In this document: piece by piece, positions 1 to 37,672 of the stretch
How positions within the stretch are numbered: the first letter of the stretch is position 1
Layout of the letters: each line of letters starts with the position of its first letter
DNA from: Archilochus colubris
Lineage: Eukaryota; Chordata; Aves; Apodiformes; Trochilidae
NCBI GenBank assembly: GCA_023079485.1
Contig: CM041090.1
Coordinates: forward strand, 6,694,519 to 6,758,518
DNA: 64,000 nt
Direction: 5' to 3'
The notes under the pieces: model-generated
Database searches by the model: none
What the model saw: only the letters and a program-made list of their open reading frames with translations
Told to the model about the DNA's origin: nothing
Translations under genes and position numbers: made by a program

Positions 1-3000
1 TTGCAAATGGGTTTCCAACTTCCTTGTCCACAGCCAAATACAACTTGAATACATCTCTATTATGTAAAATTCCTTTGCACTAAACCCTGTGTGTGCAGAG
101 TTTCAAAAGCTCTTTGAAAACCTGTAGAGACCAAAGAATCTTTTCAAGCTTACACTACCTTAATATTCCTCAACAAAGAAAGACTTGCCCAGAAAAAAAA
201 AGAAACAGAAAATAGTGTTTGCAGATGGGGACAGATGACATTGTTTATTGTATTACATATAACTTCAGCTGGCCTGTTTGTCTTTATTAGACACAGATGA
301 TAAACATACTTATTGGCATGCTTTTAAAACATCAGCATTCATTTTTATGTTTGTCCTCCAGATTTAATCTGGTTTAACAAGTTCTAAAATTACCTTCTTG
401 TAACATACCAATTTTGGGGTTTAGGAATATTAGTATTATTCCTGACCAACAGTAGCACCAAAGGCTCCTAGAACTTTTCTACTAAAACTTTATTTTTAAT
501 TGCATATGGATTTTGCTTTCAAAGGGAAAAAAATCCCTGGTTTTATTTGTATATGTAATATATTTAAATTCTTTTTTAAAGCAAGAATGAGCAAAATCAG
601 CAGCTGTAATTTTCGTTTGCTTTAGTACGAAGATCTACACTTTGACCTTTATCATAACTCATGTGGCTGCTAGTCAGGAATCTGAAGAGTAGAAATTCTA
701 AATCTACTGCTAATTTAACTTCTTACTGAGGCTGTGCACTGAGGAGTGGTGTTACAAGCATGTTTTCTGGCTATTAGTGATGACGTGTTTATTTGGGGTT
801 TGTGTGTTTGTGGTTTTTAGCCCTTCTTGGATTCTTCTCACTTATATTTTATGCAAAGAACACTTGAAGGGTGTATAATAGATTGCTTTATTTGTGCTGA
901 ACAATTGATGTGGTTATGATTCAAAGAGCATAGCATCAGTAATGTTGTAAATCATAACTAAAATTAAAAATATATATATTACAAAAATCCTAGGATGGGC
1001 TATTTCTTTTCTCATAGATGTATGGCCCAGCTATAAAGGGTGTTTAAATCAGAGTAATTTTGTGAGTCTGGTTATAAAGCTGATGTTCAAAACTGCCTGG
1101 AGAGTCTGTGTGAGGAAGGAATGTGTAGATAGGGATCTTGAGGCATGTTTTTTTCCCTTCTGTAGAAATCTAGTAACTTCAAACTATTCAGATCAGGATT
1201 ACTTTGGCTGAATTACCAAACTGTCACAATATGATGTGCTTGTCTTGCTAAAGTAGCTGTAATTTGGACACCCAAATAGTTTCCCATTCTTAATAGGCTG
1301 GGTTAAAGGTCATATTATGTGTTGAGACAGGAGGGTTGAATCATGGTAATGGCTGTTGATGCAGATAAAAAATTATGGACTTGAGGCAATACCAGAGATC
1401 TTCAGTTTTAGCAAACCTAAACTCAAATCTTTTGTTCTGGGAGTATGTTCTGAACTTTGTCTTGCTGGCTTTTTCTCAAGATTTTTCTCTGATTTGACTG
1501 AGTCCTGAATTAGGAGAATTTAAGCACTCAGCTGAGAGAAATGGTAAAGTTCCATCTAACAAACTCCCTTGCATTTGGGGAAAGAGGTTTTTGCTCTGCT
1601 TTAGGAGCCAACTCTTTCTTTCTCTTATACATCTACTCAACAAAGGGAAGGGAAACTGTTTTTCCTCTGCAGCAGTAACCCCCCCAAAAAATAGAAAAAG
1701 AAAAAACTGAAACCAGTTCATTAGTAAGAGGGGGACTTAACAAAAATAATGTAAACCATATGTCTCATGTCAATGTGTGAGAGGTGGCTGCTCAGGAGAG
1801 AAATGAAACATAAGAAGATTAAAGGGGCAGGTAAGTGAGAGACAAAAAAGAGATGTACTGTCCTTGGTTAACTTAGAAAAGCTAATTAATAAAGAGGAAA
1901 AACAAGGTTCAGGATTCAGCATGAAGTTTAGCTTTCTTTTACTATAAGAATATGAGTCTAAAAGGCTATTATTTCAAGTGTAAGTGGATCTGGACTGTGA
2001 TGTACCACAGACTTCATAGAAAACCTGTAATTTTGTTCTTAGACTCCCTTCTAAGTAGAGAAACTTCTCATTGGGAAGTGTGGAGGATCAACCTTTTATA
2101 TTCCAAGGTAAGAGCAAAAGGAGTTGAGATGTGATGTTTGACATGCATGTGAATGAAATAAGGGATTTCCTCTCTTGATTAGACAGTGTCCATCTTATAG
2201 GGTCTTAGTAACAAAACCACTTCTTTCTCTTAAATACAGAAGTGGAAACAAGAAGACACAAAAACTAAGTAGGTGTTACTAGGGATATTGAAATGAGCAT
2301 CAGAGGACTGGTTTATACAGAAAGGGTGAGGTTATGCCACCAGGTAGTTATTGCCATCACTTTATGCTGTAGAATACCTTTCAGTTTTGGGGGCAGAGCC
2401 CAAATGCAGTAACCACCTGAGGGGTCTAACAGGAAGTGTTGGGCCAGCTGATATGTGGAAGAAAGGGTGATTGTAGAATAATTTCTATTTCCTGTATGCA
2501 GTCTAAAGAATACAAGACTAGAAGCAATTTGAAGCACTTTGTTTAAAATGAGCTGCAGTGGCTTTTTGATTACACACTTACCTTGTGCCTAGATGAAAAT
2601 CTTTGATTTCCTCTGCAAATAACATAAAAGTGTAAATAACTTTTCAGTCATCTAGGGAAACTTCCTAGGGAACAAGAACTGGATTAGATTGCTCAAAGCC
2701 CCATCCAACCCTTGAACACTTCCAGGGATGGGGTATCCACATTTCACCCTCCACTGTAAAGAATTTCTCCCTAATATTTGATCTAAATCAAGACTCTTTC
2801 GGTTTGGAACCTTTCTCACCCATCCTATCACTACTTGCTCTTGTAAAAAATCCCTCTCCAGCTTTCCTGTGGGACATCTCCAGGTACGCAAAGGCTGTTT
2901 GTTACAAAGGTCTCTCAAGAGCCTTTTTTTCTCCAGGCTGAACATCCCCAACTCTCAGCTTGACATCAGCTTTTGCTGTGTTGTTTTGCAGTGGTTTTTT

Positions 3001-4636
3001 TTCACCAGTTCAGTGGTAGTTCCTTCTCTATCAGTGTACAACAAGTAATTGAATTAGACACAGTGGCCATTTAAGTTTAAAGAGAAGAAGACTCTGTAGT
3101 TAGCTTTCATTTTCCAGCTAGGACAGATGCTTCCTTCTGCATAAGAAATCCCCCATCTCTGTAACCATTCAAGAATCCTTTGTGCTTTTAATTGGGAGAC
3201 TTCTGGCTCATTACAAGATTACAAGGAGCTATGTCAGCCATAACGGAGAGGAAAGAAAGGATTTAGAAAATTACTGAAGACAGTTTCAATTGCTCTTAGC
3301 ACTAAGGAGATTCTCTGGGGCTAGAGTACTTTAAAATGTATACAGTGTGATCCCACAAAATACTGGAATTTAGCTGAACTCTTTTGGTGCCTCACGGGCT
3401 CTGTATTGTACAAATGCACAACAAGGGGAAAGTCCAGGTAGCCTTCACCAGATAAATGCTGTGGAGTCTGTCCATGCCTATTTTGTTCAACACAGCAGCA
3501 CCTGCTTACAGGGAAGGGGGTCTGCTGATAGCAGATGGAGCACTGAAATCTGAACTCCTGGTGTCAAAAGTGATGTAGGATACAGGAGAGAGGGGGAAAC
3601 AGATTTTGTTAGGGAGGCTGGAGATGCAAAGGTGTAAGAGTCACCATTAAAACTTTTGCACTTTTATAAGGTGTCTCTAATGCTGTTCTGGTTCTTCTGG
3701 CATTTAGATCTTGATAAAACAGGTATCTGAAATAGATTCTGTCTCTACTTCTTGCCCAAAGTTCTGCAAACATTTTAATGGTAATTAGTATAAATCAGAG
3801 CAAAACCTGTTAGCATCAAGAATATCTGCAGGAGCTTGGGTTAGCACAGTTTCCTGATATGTTGATATTAGGAGAAGCTCTTGTGCATGAGATCCAGTGT
3901 GACAGGGCTGCCTTTGTAAAACCAGTAAGAAATTAAAAAGAATGATTGCAAGTTTCTTGAACGGGATGTATTTTAAGATAGAATATACCATATGGTGAGA
4001 GAAAAAAATCAGAATGTCTTTTCTGTTTTGTAACTTGTGAGATAACATTGTACTGGTGAACAGATATTGTCTGTTTATAGTGTTATAGTACAGGACATCT
4101 GCATTTTTGTAGAAACAAATTAAATTTTTTGAGACCTCAGCATTCTGATTATATTACAATAAAATGTTAACGTTGAAATGAAACATTTTGGGAAAATTAA
4201 GCAAAATGTTCTGGAATGCTTTATTTTGCAAAGAAATCCTAATTTTTTATTTCTTTTCCTGAATTGGAATAAATGAGGTATGAAGACCTGCATTTTCCTG
4301 CTGGTAGAAATGTGTTCTTCAGCCATCTCTCCATCTCAGGACCAATAGTTTCATCCATAAAACAGTCAGGATAATGTGTCCACTGAATTAGTGCTGTTTA
4401 CAACTCCATTGTTTGAGAGATAACTGCAAAAATACTTTAAAGGCTACACCTTTAGAAGGCAAATCTCTTGCATTTTCAGAAACTTCTTCAGAGCAGAATA
4501 TGTTCAGTGTTTGTGACATGTGGGAAGTGATGGAACAGGCATCAGATTCCCCAGTTATATATTATAGAAGTAACTCAGACTTTCCTCTCACTTTTGGCAT
4601 CTTGTGCTATAACTTGAATTTAATTTTTTATTCCAG
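1..4636 (+). other. SLC1A2: SLC1A2 intron 1 (3' part)
   Basis: This stretch lies upstream of the first recognised SLC1A2 exon and ends in the polypyrimidine-poor acceptor ttccag. It is AT-rich. Apart from a decayed CR1 fragment at about 2650-2960 I see no exon, promoter or CpG island. The short open frames here have no recognisable similarity and no splice-site support. In mammals the first SLC1A2 exon encodes only the first few residues and lies far upstream, so its absence here is expected. Confidence 0.7.
2650..2960 (-). mobile_element. CR1 LINE fragment, degenerate
   Basis: Read on the - strand this is the 3' part of a CR1 element. The reverse complement has the characteristic string of loading motifs, including the equivalents of gggctttgagcaa, aagaggggag-like text and ttaggaagaaattcttt. 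It carries many substitutions and lacks a clear 3' tail, which suggests an old insertion in SLC1A2 intron 1. Confidence 0.8.
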
Positions 4637-27938
<23,302 letters not shown>

Positions 27939-28014
27939 CAGAAGAGATTCCTAGCTCCATCTTTAATAAGCCCTGAAGCTGTCTTCTGGCAAAAGATATC
28001 ACAATTAAAGAAGA

Positions 28015-28047
28015 TTTCTCTCTCTCTCTTTTTTTTTTTTTTTCTTT
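28015..28047. repeat. TC microsatellite followed by T run
   Basis: A (TC)n stretch runs into about 15 T residues about 80 bases after the SLC1A2 stop codon. Confidence 0.85.
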
Positions 28048-28529
28048 ATAACATCTACAGTTTCTGCTTGCTTAATTTCTTAACTGAGACTTAGCAAAAA
28101 TCTCATGAAGTCATTGTAGTGACTTTTCCAAGATATGATCCATAACCATCTGTCTCCCTTGTGTTACTGTCTGGATGATGCAACTGGAGAATACTCCATG
28201 CAGTGTAATGTGCTCTCACCCACCTCCCTCTCATTCAAGACACAGAGAATGTAAATGCTGCAAAATGGGAAGATCAAAGTGCCAGTATGGTTCACTGCAG
28301 GGACTCAGGGTCACAAATGCCAGAGCAACATCACTCCATGTAAATCTTCAAGTGTTTTGGTGACTCTTGTGGCATACCTTATCTATTTAGCACTGTATGG
28401 TTAAAATTCCTTTTGAAAATGTCCGTAAAGGTTTCAGTTTGTTTTAATAATAACAAGCACTGTAATTTTGTTCCTAGTTGTACTTTAAACTGAACTTGGA
28501 GCCAAGGGCAAAACTGGTGTATAGAAGTC

Positions 28530-28535
28530 AATAAA
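28530..28535 (+). promoter_or_regulatory. Proximal poly(A) signal candidate (AATAAA)
   Basis: AATAAA in the context gtcaataaactctgcc, about 590 bases after the SLC1A2 stop. It could end a short 3' UTR form. Confidence 0.4.
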
Positions 28536-30716
28536 CTCTGCCAGACATTTTGTTAAATAAGTACAACTAGTTAACAAGACTTTAGGTTTCTATATGCATG
28601 TACTGTTATTTTGGGCTGCAGTCCCAGGGCAGATGCAGCCTTCACTGTATGATGGGGCTGTGCTGCTTCGTGGCCACCAAGCATCATGTAATAGAGCACA
28701 GTATAATGGCAGGGGTGGGAGTTCCTTCACTAAATCTCTACTTTTTGTACAAAATACAGAATTCCATGAGATCAGCAATGCCATTCCTGTTCAGAGTAGG
28801 TAGTACCTTACTATTCAGTCTGCTCCACTGATGTCAGGTATCTCCTCTCATGGATGGGACTACTCAAGTAAGATTGATCACTGATGTTATGATTGGTTAC
28901 TTGATAATGAGCTATAAACAAATTCTGAATCCATTATTCTAGGAAACTGAGAGGTTTTGAATGTGATGATCAGTAGCATTTGGTATGAAGTTAAAGCTGT
29001 CTTTCAAGTATATGTGATATTGCAGAAAATGGGTAAATCCTGAATTAATTGCTAAGCCAAATCTCATATAACATTAATAGATTTTTGCCAGGTTTAGTAC
29101 TGAATGAAGAATAAACCACAATTTCAGGACTTAGCCCTGTATATGGAATATACATCTCTTTCTCTCTTATTTTGAAAAGTAACAATTCATACAACTCTCC
29201 AATGTTTCTTAGAGCACACGGCATCTGAATTAACAAAATGGTGGGTTTTGGCTGCTTTTGCTCATCTGCATTCATATTAATATCTCCAAAAATGCACAAG
29301 AAACTGAGCTAGCCAAGACTACTTGCAGGATTAATGATCTGCAAGATCAAGCCCATTGTCAGAGCTTCCCTCACATAAGCATTTATTGTCATGGAATATT
29401 TTTCTTGCCATTGTATTTTTGTTCTCACTTGCATGCCAAGGATGCAATTCAAAGCAAAACGTCTCATGTAATTTAACAAGTAGTGAACTAATGTTAAATC
29501 TGTACACCTGTAACATTTATTAGAGGTGGAGACCCTTTCCAGAGGCCTCTTGAATCATCTTAAGGATTTTTTTGATAAGAGATGTAATTGCAGGATATTC
29601 AGAGAAGTGGTAGGCAAGTTGTCTTCTCTTTTCTTCAGTCTTTGGTATAAGAATATCCAGAGATAACCAATAACCAGCTGCTGCTTCTCCCAAATTGCAA
29701 TCAAAGACAATTATACCACTGGGTGAGCCAGAAATATGGGACAGACTGTAGATACTCTGAAGTGTTCCCTACTCTGAGTGCACTGGCTCACATCAAGTGA
29801 AACATACTGTGAATTGGGTGCTAGTTATATCCAAGAATAACATTCAACTTTTACTCTAGGTTATACCCAGCATTGTCCAGCTGGTTTATATGGCACAGCT
29901 TGCCCAGTAATAGATGACATTCCATCTTCTGCACCATAGCAGTTTTTTAGGAGCAGCTACACCAATTACTGGCTTTGAAAGTAGCTTTAGAAAACTGGTC
30001 CATGACCTTTTAGCTTTCATTTGGAACTGCTTAGCAGTTGGAAACAAGTAGGAATGCCAGCAACATGTGACTAGGCAGCTTCACAATGTTACATACTGAG
30101 AAACACTTAGAATATGCTTATAGGTACCCACCTGGGACATACTATCCCCTGAAGAGTGCTTTTTTTGAATGGAGCCTACAGGAGGAAGGAATGAGGTGCT
30201 GGAGAAACTCCATCCACATAAGGGAGAATTAGTTTGCATCTTCTGATTAGACTAGAATAGCAGACTGTGATTTTAAAACAATGAGTGTGTAGATACAGTA
30301 ACTCAGGGACGTTTCAAAAGATAATTACAGTGGTATTTCTCTATTTAAATGTGGTTGTGGGAGGAGGAGTAAAGTTGTTTTTTATATTCTTCTCTGCTTT
30401 TAGCCTGACTGAATATTTAGTGTAGTGTTACACCAGTGCAGCACTGTATTTAATGATCAAAAAGCTTTCCATTTCTCTGGGAAAATATAACTCACTCTTG
30501 GCTTGCATTTCTCAATTTGCTCATTCCACATGAGACTGAGTTGCTACTTAACTACAGCTAAACAGACAGCAGCCTAGCAACCAGCCACTCCAGCTCATAT
30601 GAGGTCCCCATTTCAGCAGGCAGTGCTGGTTACTGGCCAGGGTCTTTTTGGCTTCACTAGAAGTATTGGATGCATTACTTTTCATCTGGCAAATCTTTAT
30701 ATTTGATTGTAATGCT

Positions 30717-30728
30717 GGGGGGGGGGGG
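30717..30728. repeat. G homopolymer run
   Basis: Twelve consecutive G residues inside the presumed SLC1A2 3' UTR. Confidence 0.85.
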
Positions 30729-33700
30729 AATGTGAAAAGCACAGTTGAAAGAGATTTGTTTTCTGTGTAGTTCATAAACAAATCAACATTTCTTTCCACA
30801 TTCATCTCATTTGCTGTTCTGTCACTCCCCCCCACCCTTGTCTATGCAGCTGTGATACCCTATGGATTGCTGACAGCACACTGGCACATGGGAAAGTCTA
30901 GAGCAGGCAAAGATTCAGTTAATTGGATGCTTGATTAAGTACCTGCTTATATATTTGCTTTTATGCATTTACTGCTGAAGCTAGAGTGGCTTTCTTTTGC
31001 TGTTCATTGAAACTAAAGCACACTGTACATTACAACTACAGAAGAGGTGAAACACTTTACTGATGAGGTCAATTCTTCATTGCAGCCCTTAGGAGATAAG
31101 GGCTGCACAAGCATCATAAAAACTCGTGTGGGTCCTACACGTGGAAGTGCTTCAGATAGGTAGGGAATAAGCCATTCAAACCATGGTATGAGATGTGCTC
31201 CTCCCTTATGAATCAGTGAGAAACTCAGCATATGTCTTTGGAAAACTGTTTGCTGTAGTATAAGCTATGCCTGCAATACTCTGAGTACATGAAAGCCCCA
31301 TTGAAATCTGTATGAGTCACAAGCTTCCAGGAAAGGTTAAGTCCCTTCCTGTCTCCATTACATTATAAAAGTTTTCACAATCCCATTCTAGGGAATAGAC
31401 TTTGTCTGCTATTTATAATGACATTGATTCTCACATCCAAAAGGTTTCTTCCAAGATGCTTCTCTTTTGCCTAATTGTTACTATGCTACAAGTACAGCAA
31501 TGAATTTAAAACTCAGCAGAAAAGCATCATGACCATTACAGCTTTTTCCCATTTCTTCTCTGAGATACAGCTGATCTCCCTATCTCCAGAGCTGTCTCAA
31601 AGCACATGGAATTCAAAACTTTTTGCCACTTTAAAAAGTACAAGTAGTACATATTTCTGATTTGGATTCCATTACTCTCAGGTCATTAGTTTTCCAGCAG
31701 CAGATACTCAGAGGAGCACACTGTTCAGCAAGACTTCACCAAGTCTTCAAAGAAATTTATCCTGGCAACTGCCTGGATTTTCTTTGCTTCTCACCTTCAC
31801 TTGTGTTGCTATAGCCTTCTTTCAGCAACACAGCAGTGATCTCACAAATCCCCAAAAGCACAGGGAGTTTTAAATCTCACCTGTGACATTTACTTTGGGG
31901 TAATTATCTTTTAAAAAGCCCTAAACTTTAGTACTGAAGAATCCTTTTGTGAGATGTAGAGGTATAAGTGTGCCTCACTTCATTAAGTTCCATTGATCTA
32001 TTTTTATTGCTGTATTTTAAGTAATTTACAGAACGATAAATAAGAGTGTTTTATAAAAATGTATTGTAATATTATTCTGTCATAAGCCAGAATATTATCC
32101 TCAATTTTATTACTATGACTTCCAAGGCCACAATTAAAGTATTTTTCATATTAGTGATTATGACAGATGTGTAGTCCATTGGAACAATTCACTGTCGTTC
32201 ACCATATGAGACTTTGTATGACCATTTGTTCATCTTCACAATGGTATTTTTGAAAGTGTTACCTTCTTGCTCACAATTTACCTGAAACAATGCATTTAGT
32301 TTATATGCAAAATCATTGATCTTTCTTCCCACTTAGACATTGGGGCCATAGACAAAGGTAGACTGCAGTTCTGCCCACCTAAGGCAGGACTCCTCTTAAA
32401 GTCCTCAGCAACACTGCCTGGGTACAATTTTTTTTCTCCTGATCAGCTTTGATGTTAAATTGAAATCTGCTGCCATGAAGGAGTCACACTGCTTCCGATG
32501 GTAATTTCTTTTACTTCTTGTATAATTGGGCTCCTTGATACAAGGCTCTAGGGAACCATCCTTCACACATCCACACAATGCCAGAGACATCTTCTCCTGC
32601 TTGGGAGAAAACTGGGAGCCTGCCACACCCAGGCTGATACCAATCCCAACAGATAAGGGGTTGCACAGTTATTTTATGGAAAACCCAGGCTCCTAGAGTA
32701 TATGTCTGAGCCACTGAGTAGGTCTCTGCTTGTCTGGGATGGAAATAAACAACAGCCCAATGCAGTATGTGAGGAGGGTAGAAAACTTGTGAGATTTCCC
32801 CCCTCACCAAACCCTTGATCCCCTTTCTTCTTACTGCAGAACCAATGTTCACTTCTGCTGCAGAACCCATGTTAGTCAATGCCAGAGAGTCCAATCCTAG
32901 TCTGCTTTTTTCAGAATTCAGGAGTCCTGCAGTTGCCTTTACCAATGCTCTGTAGCACACACCATTACACAAAGGGAAACTCACAGGCAGCATCAGACAC
33001 CCTGCACAGTCTGGGAACTGTATAGTGCTTTATACAGAAATAGCAGAGTTTGCAGAGATTTTTGTATCCTTCTTTTCTATTATTATTTTCTACAGTTTAT
33101 CAGATACTGCATGCAAACTGTGTTTACACATTGATTTTTCAGTCAGTGTTGTAAATTAGAGCATTTCCATTTTGGTAAAAGTCTGTGAGTTCTTGTGTAC
33201 TACAGGTTGTCCTTCTGTCTCAAAGACAGCTGCATCCACTTCCATCCATCCAATGTATCCTGCTCCTTTCTTTAATCTATCCCATTTCCTTTGTCTGGAC
33301 TCTAACTTGTAGAATGCATGAGTAAAAGCTGCATATGTATTTATCCTTTTCAATATTATATGTTCTATACCGATTTAGTTATTATTAGAGATTTTAGAGG
33401 ATTGTGCTTGTTCTCTGGAAACTACAGAGCAGACTGAACTGAATTATCTCCTATCTGTAATTTACAAACACACTAATATTTTCTTATGAATTTTTCTATC
33501 TGACCATATAAGGTGGGGGGGGATAATCCTTTATACGTCATCTGTACTTCAGACCAAAACAGATTTCCTATAAAATTTAGAATTGGTGGAATATTTTTGT
33601 GTTATATTTAGTAATGAATTATATAAAAAAAGCACAAAATGCAAGAATCAAATAGGAATTTCAAGATATACTTAAATGCTGCAGTTTAATATGGAACAAT

Positions 33701-34275
33701 GTTATAATCATCTGAACAATATTCTAGATGGATTGTCTTGGGCAATCATCTCTCATTTTTACCATTTTTCCTGGTGCTACCTTTGCTAAATCTTGCAGTT
33801 CTTTCTTAGGATGTGATTATATGTAATAGACTGATACTGAGTACAGTTTATAGAAAACTGGAGATCTGAGTAGGCAAAATGTATATTATCAGGTACTCAG
33901 TCCATCTTGCCACACTATGCTGGATATGAGTTCATATACAGTGGAAAGAATTTATGATTTACCACCTACCTTTACCTTCTTGGAAACGGACCAACCACCA
34001 TGGGACCAATGTAATTGGGTCACCTCCTGCTTTCCTACAAAGTTTGAAGAGAAGAACCATCATTTTTTGTTGACCAGGATAGGAGAGAGTAACAACTTCT
34101 CTGTTACTGTCATCTGTTCCCATTAGGCATACACCTGTTGGCATAAAGGCCATGGCTAGAATAATTTCTATTAAATTAACAAGAAACAGTTTTAGAGGAA
34201 TAAAATAAATTAATATAAATATTTATGACACATATCACAAAAAAAGCTTGTATGACCTACTAGCTCTTTGAGATT

Positions 34276-34315
34276 AAAAAAAAAAAGAAAAAAAGAAAAA
34301 AAAAAAAAAAGAAAA
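34276..34315. repeat. A-rich run
   Basis: About 40 bases of A with isolated G residues, lying directly before a + strand CR1 fragment. Confidence 0.9.
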
Positions 34316-34324
34316 CTTTTGCTA

Positions 34325-34545
34325 GAGCACATAGTGACAGAACAGGGGAGATTGGTTCCAAAATGAAAGAGGGTAGACTTAGACTGGATATTAGGAAGAA
34401 ATTCTTCTGTGTGAGCATGGTGAGCTTGGGTAATGTTGCCCAGAGGAGATGTGGATGCCCCTTCCCTGAAAGGTCAGGTTGGATGGGGCTTTGAGAACCC
34501 TGGTCTAGTGGAAGGCATGCCTATGATTTTCTGATTCTAAGACAT
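34325..34545 (+). mobile_element. CR1 LINE 3' fragment
   Basis: It shows the typical CR1 3'-region order: tggatattaggaagaaattc, a gcccagaggagatgtggatg block, ggttggatggggctttgaga and ctggtctagtggaaggc, ending near tatgattttctgattctaag. Partial and diverged. It lies in the presumed SLC1A2 3' UTR. Confidence 0.88.
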
Positions 34546-36507
34546 TTAAAAGAATATAGTGCTGTCCCACTGTGACTGATACTGGGTATCTCTTTACCTA
34601 TTCAGAAGTCTACGGGGCCAAATTATTCTGCTGAGGTTTTGGAGACAAAATTTCTAATAGGTATACATGTAGAACGTATGCTGATTTACCCTTGTATTTT
34701 AATGTCTACCTTGTCTTTTAAATCAAGTGTACCAGATATTATCTTAGTGGGAACTGCAGATAGAATAGTGCTGAGTTACTGTAATAAATGTAAAATCTTA
34801 TTGATACCAGTTTGATATTTTGTTGAAGCATAATGTCCAGTGCCTCTCTGCACTCAATGTAGATAATGTAGCTATCAACAGGAAATTTCAGTGAAATAGT
34901 GTATAGAGTATGCTTAGCAGTGTTTTAATTTAATATAATTGGTTTCTGTGTATTGAGCCATAGTAGAAAATTTTACTCTTTTAAAATTTTGTGTACTTTC
35001 TGGTTTTTATTTGGAGTTTGTTTCCCTTTGGCCATTCAGCAGATTAGGTTCCTCAATATAATTACTGCTTTATCTATCTCTTATGGAGTATTCTGTTCTG
35101 ATAACAGTCAGAATGATGTATGCAGCCAACTTACTGTAGGTACAATATTTTTTCTTTGTTAATACCTGCATGTGTGTAGTTCCCTGGCAGTGAGTGAAAG
35201 TGAGCCCAGCAGAGATTTCCTGCCTTGCAAATGCAGTTGTTTATGACATTAAGACTTAATGTTCACCTAGAATCATTAGTTTCTGTTTTGTTTTCTTGTT
35301 TGCTTGAAATGGTGGGACTCTCCATCACCAGAAGTAAGTCACTGTTTAAATTGACACAGTGAATAAGGGGAAATCCATTTAAGTGCATTCTTGCTGGAAA
35401 ACCTGCGTGCTTTTGATTCTACTCACTGTGTATCATTCAGCCCTTACTTGTGTTACAGCACCACAGAATCCCTCCAAGTCACTTCCAGTTCCTCCTTGGC
35501 CACAGCTGTCATCAAATCAAGTGCAGTCCTATGGCTCTGACTAGGCAAGGGGCTGCAGGGCCTCTCCAGAGTGCCTGAGAAGTCCAAGTAGGGACCTCTC
35601 CTTCATCCCCTTGGCAGGAAGAGTCTCTGAGAAAGATAAATACACCCCTGAGCAAAGGTGCACTGCTTCTTTCTTTGTTAAAAAAGAATATTAATAATTA
35701 TTGGAAACTAAAAGCAAAGCTAAATGCTTTTCAATCTACTGTGGTTGTTGTACAGGCCTTTTATATATGAAAACTCTGTCTGATCATAACACAGACATAT
35801 AAACTATATAGTCGGTGGCAAAAATCTGAAATCAGGGCTACAGTTCAGATCTGTGAGAAGCCAAGGCCTCTTTTTGGGTCATACCTTAGAGGGGTTCTGG
35901 TAGAACTTCGGACAAGAGGAAGAAGATACCCTGGGCCTAAATCTCATAAATATAATCATCCCCTTCAAGATAAAAGAGACCAAAACAGGTCCCAAAGCAC
36001 AGAAGGCTGAGTTGCATTATGATGCTTCAGTGTGAGTTGCACACCCAAGTGCTGTGTGCAGACTCTTCATTATCCCTCACCCCCTCTTAAAAGTGACCAG
36101 GCAAGAGTATGCATGTTTTGAGATGGTTCATCTCAATATAAGAAGAGGAATAAAGTTGTTCTTTTCCTTAGACTCAAAAATCTCCTCAGATTTTGAAATT
36201 ACATACTATACAGTCTCTATAGAACAGTTTGTTTAAAAACTAATGGATGTAGATGGTAAAATATCTCCCAGCTCTGGGCTCTGTTCATGTATATTGTAGT
36301 TTGAATGCCTTGCAGACTGAGTCTACTTTTGTAGTTCAGATCCTTACCTCCTTATAACAATTGGTAGTCAATTGCTTTTAATGCTTTCTTATGGTGTGAA
36401 CTGATATCTGTAACTTTCATGCATAAAAAAACTAGACATTCTTTCTATACTGGAAATAGCTGTGAATATATTTCCCTAAGTGATGTACCTTTTATGTACA
36501 TATCATG

Positions 36508-36513
36508 AATAAA
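36508..36513 (+). promoter_or_regulatory. Distal poly(A) signal candidate of SLC1A2 (AATAAA)
   Basis: AATAAA follows tacatatcatg and is followed by tgttgattc, 8.57 kb past the stop. The position fits the length known for mammalian SLC1A2 3' UTRs. There is no direct proof of use. Confidence 0.45.
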
Positions 36514-37672
36514 TGTTGATTCACAATTTTCATGGCTTGTATCTGTGAGCTTTAATGTCAGCCTGGGCTCAGTGTGGGAATACTTTCGGTGGGAATTCAG
36601 AAAAAGCAGTCTCATGTGAGAGGGTACATGTTCTGAAAAACTGCAAGAAGAGAGTACAATTGGACTTACCTTTGCCAAAATATTAGAAATCTCATCCTTT
36701 ACTGTATCCTTCAAATACAGGCTTCTGGCTGCAGCTGAGTTCATTTGCCACAAAGGTCAGGATGAACTAACTCATGTCAATGAAGTCCAGAGAGCGGGAA
36801 GAGATGTTAGAAGAGTAGTATAATACAATGCAATGGCTGCAGTTGCTTTAGAAACCTACTTCCCTCCCTTGGCTGCTAAAATACATCTCATCCTCATAGC
36901 CTTTCTAAAAAAATAATAAACAAAGCCTCTAGCTGAACACCTGGAGCACTTTGTAAAGAAATCAGCTCTGTTTAATGTATAATTAAAAAATGCTCCTGAA
37001 GTGAAGCGTGTCCCAGAGGCATGGCAGCTGCCAAGTATGGAGAGAAAGTTCCAACATTTATTCACAGAGGGGCACAGGCTATAGAAATAGTGGAAGTAAT
37101 GTTGTGTCATCCAGACACATAACCAACACCCAGACTCTGAGGTTTAACGGTCTGCACAACCCTAAGCTTCCATCTTACTCATCTAACCAAGGCCAACATC
37201 TGCTTGAGAAATTTCCAAAGAAAATCCAGGCACAGCAGGAAGTGGCTTTGGCAGCTCTTCAGCTGGCAGCCTGCCCTCTGAGTCAGTCATGAACCAAGTC
37301 CTAATGAAGTACCAGGAAGATCTTCAGGCAAAAGATAAATCTGAGGCCCAGGCTACCTCCTACCATTTTTCAATATACCATTTATACCCTGATGTGTCCT
37401 CATCAACAAGCTGCTGATGTAAAATTCCCCCCTGAATTTTGTTGGACTGAGGATTCCCTCTCACTCACGTATTTTATTTGCACTGTGTACTTTCAAATTC
37501 CTTCCATTAGAAACGGTTATTCTTCTGTTACACATCAAGCCAAAAAGTTTAAAATGAGGGGCTCAACACAATTACCTGTTAGTTATGTTTTTCAAAGTAA
37601 TGTTTCTGCAAGAATGACCTAAAAATATCAACCCATGAAATACCCAGTACAAAGTATTCCTTTCTGAACATG

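Larger units (their letters stand above)
27939..36530 (+). other. SLC1A2: Presumed long SLC1A2 3' UTR
   Basis: Downstream of the canonical stop there is no further exon for more than 8 kb. Mammalian SLC1A2 has an unusually long 3' UTR of a similar scale. The region is AT-rich, with a TC/T run at 28015-28047, a 12-base G run at 30717-30728, A-rich sequence at 34276-34315 and a CR1 fragment at about 34325-34545. A proximal poly(A) signal is at 28530 and a distal candidate at 36508. The extent is inferred, not shown directly. Confidence 0.55.

Noticed and set aside
32511..32993. 160-codon open frame on the - strand
   Set aside because: No known similarity; it lies in the presumed SLC1A2 3' UTR on the opposite strand.
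28015..34315. Homopolymer and TC runs as retrogene poly(A) tails
   Set aside because: No processed gene body or target-site duplication accompanies them; they are simple repeats.
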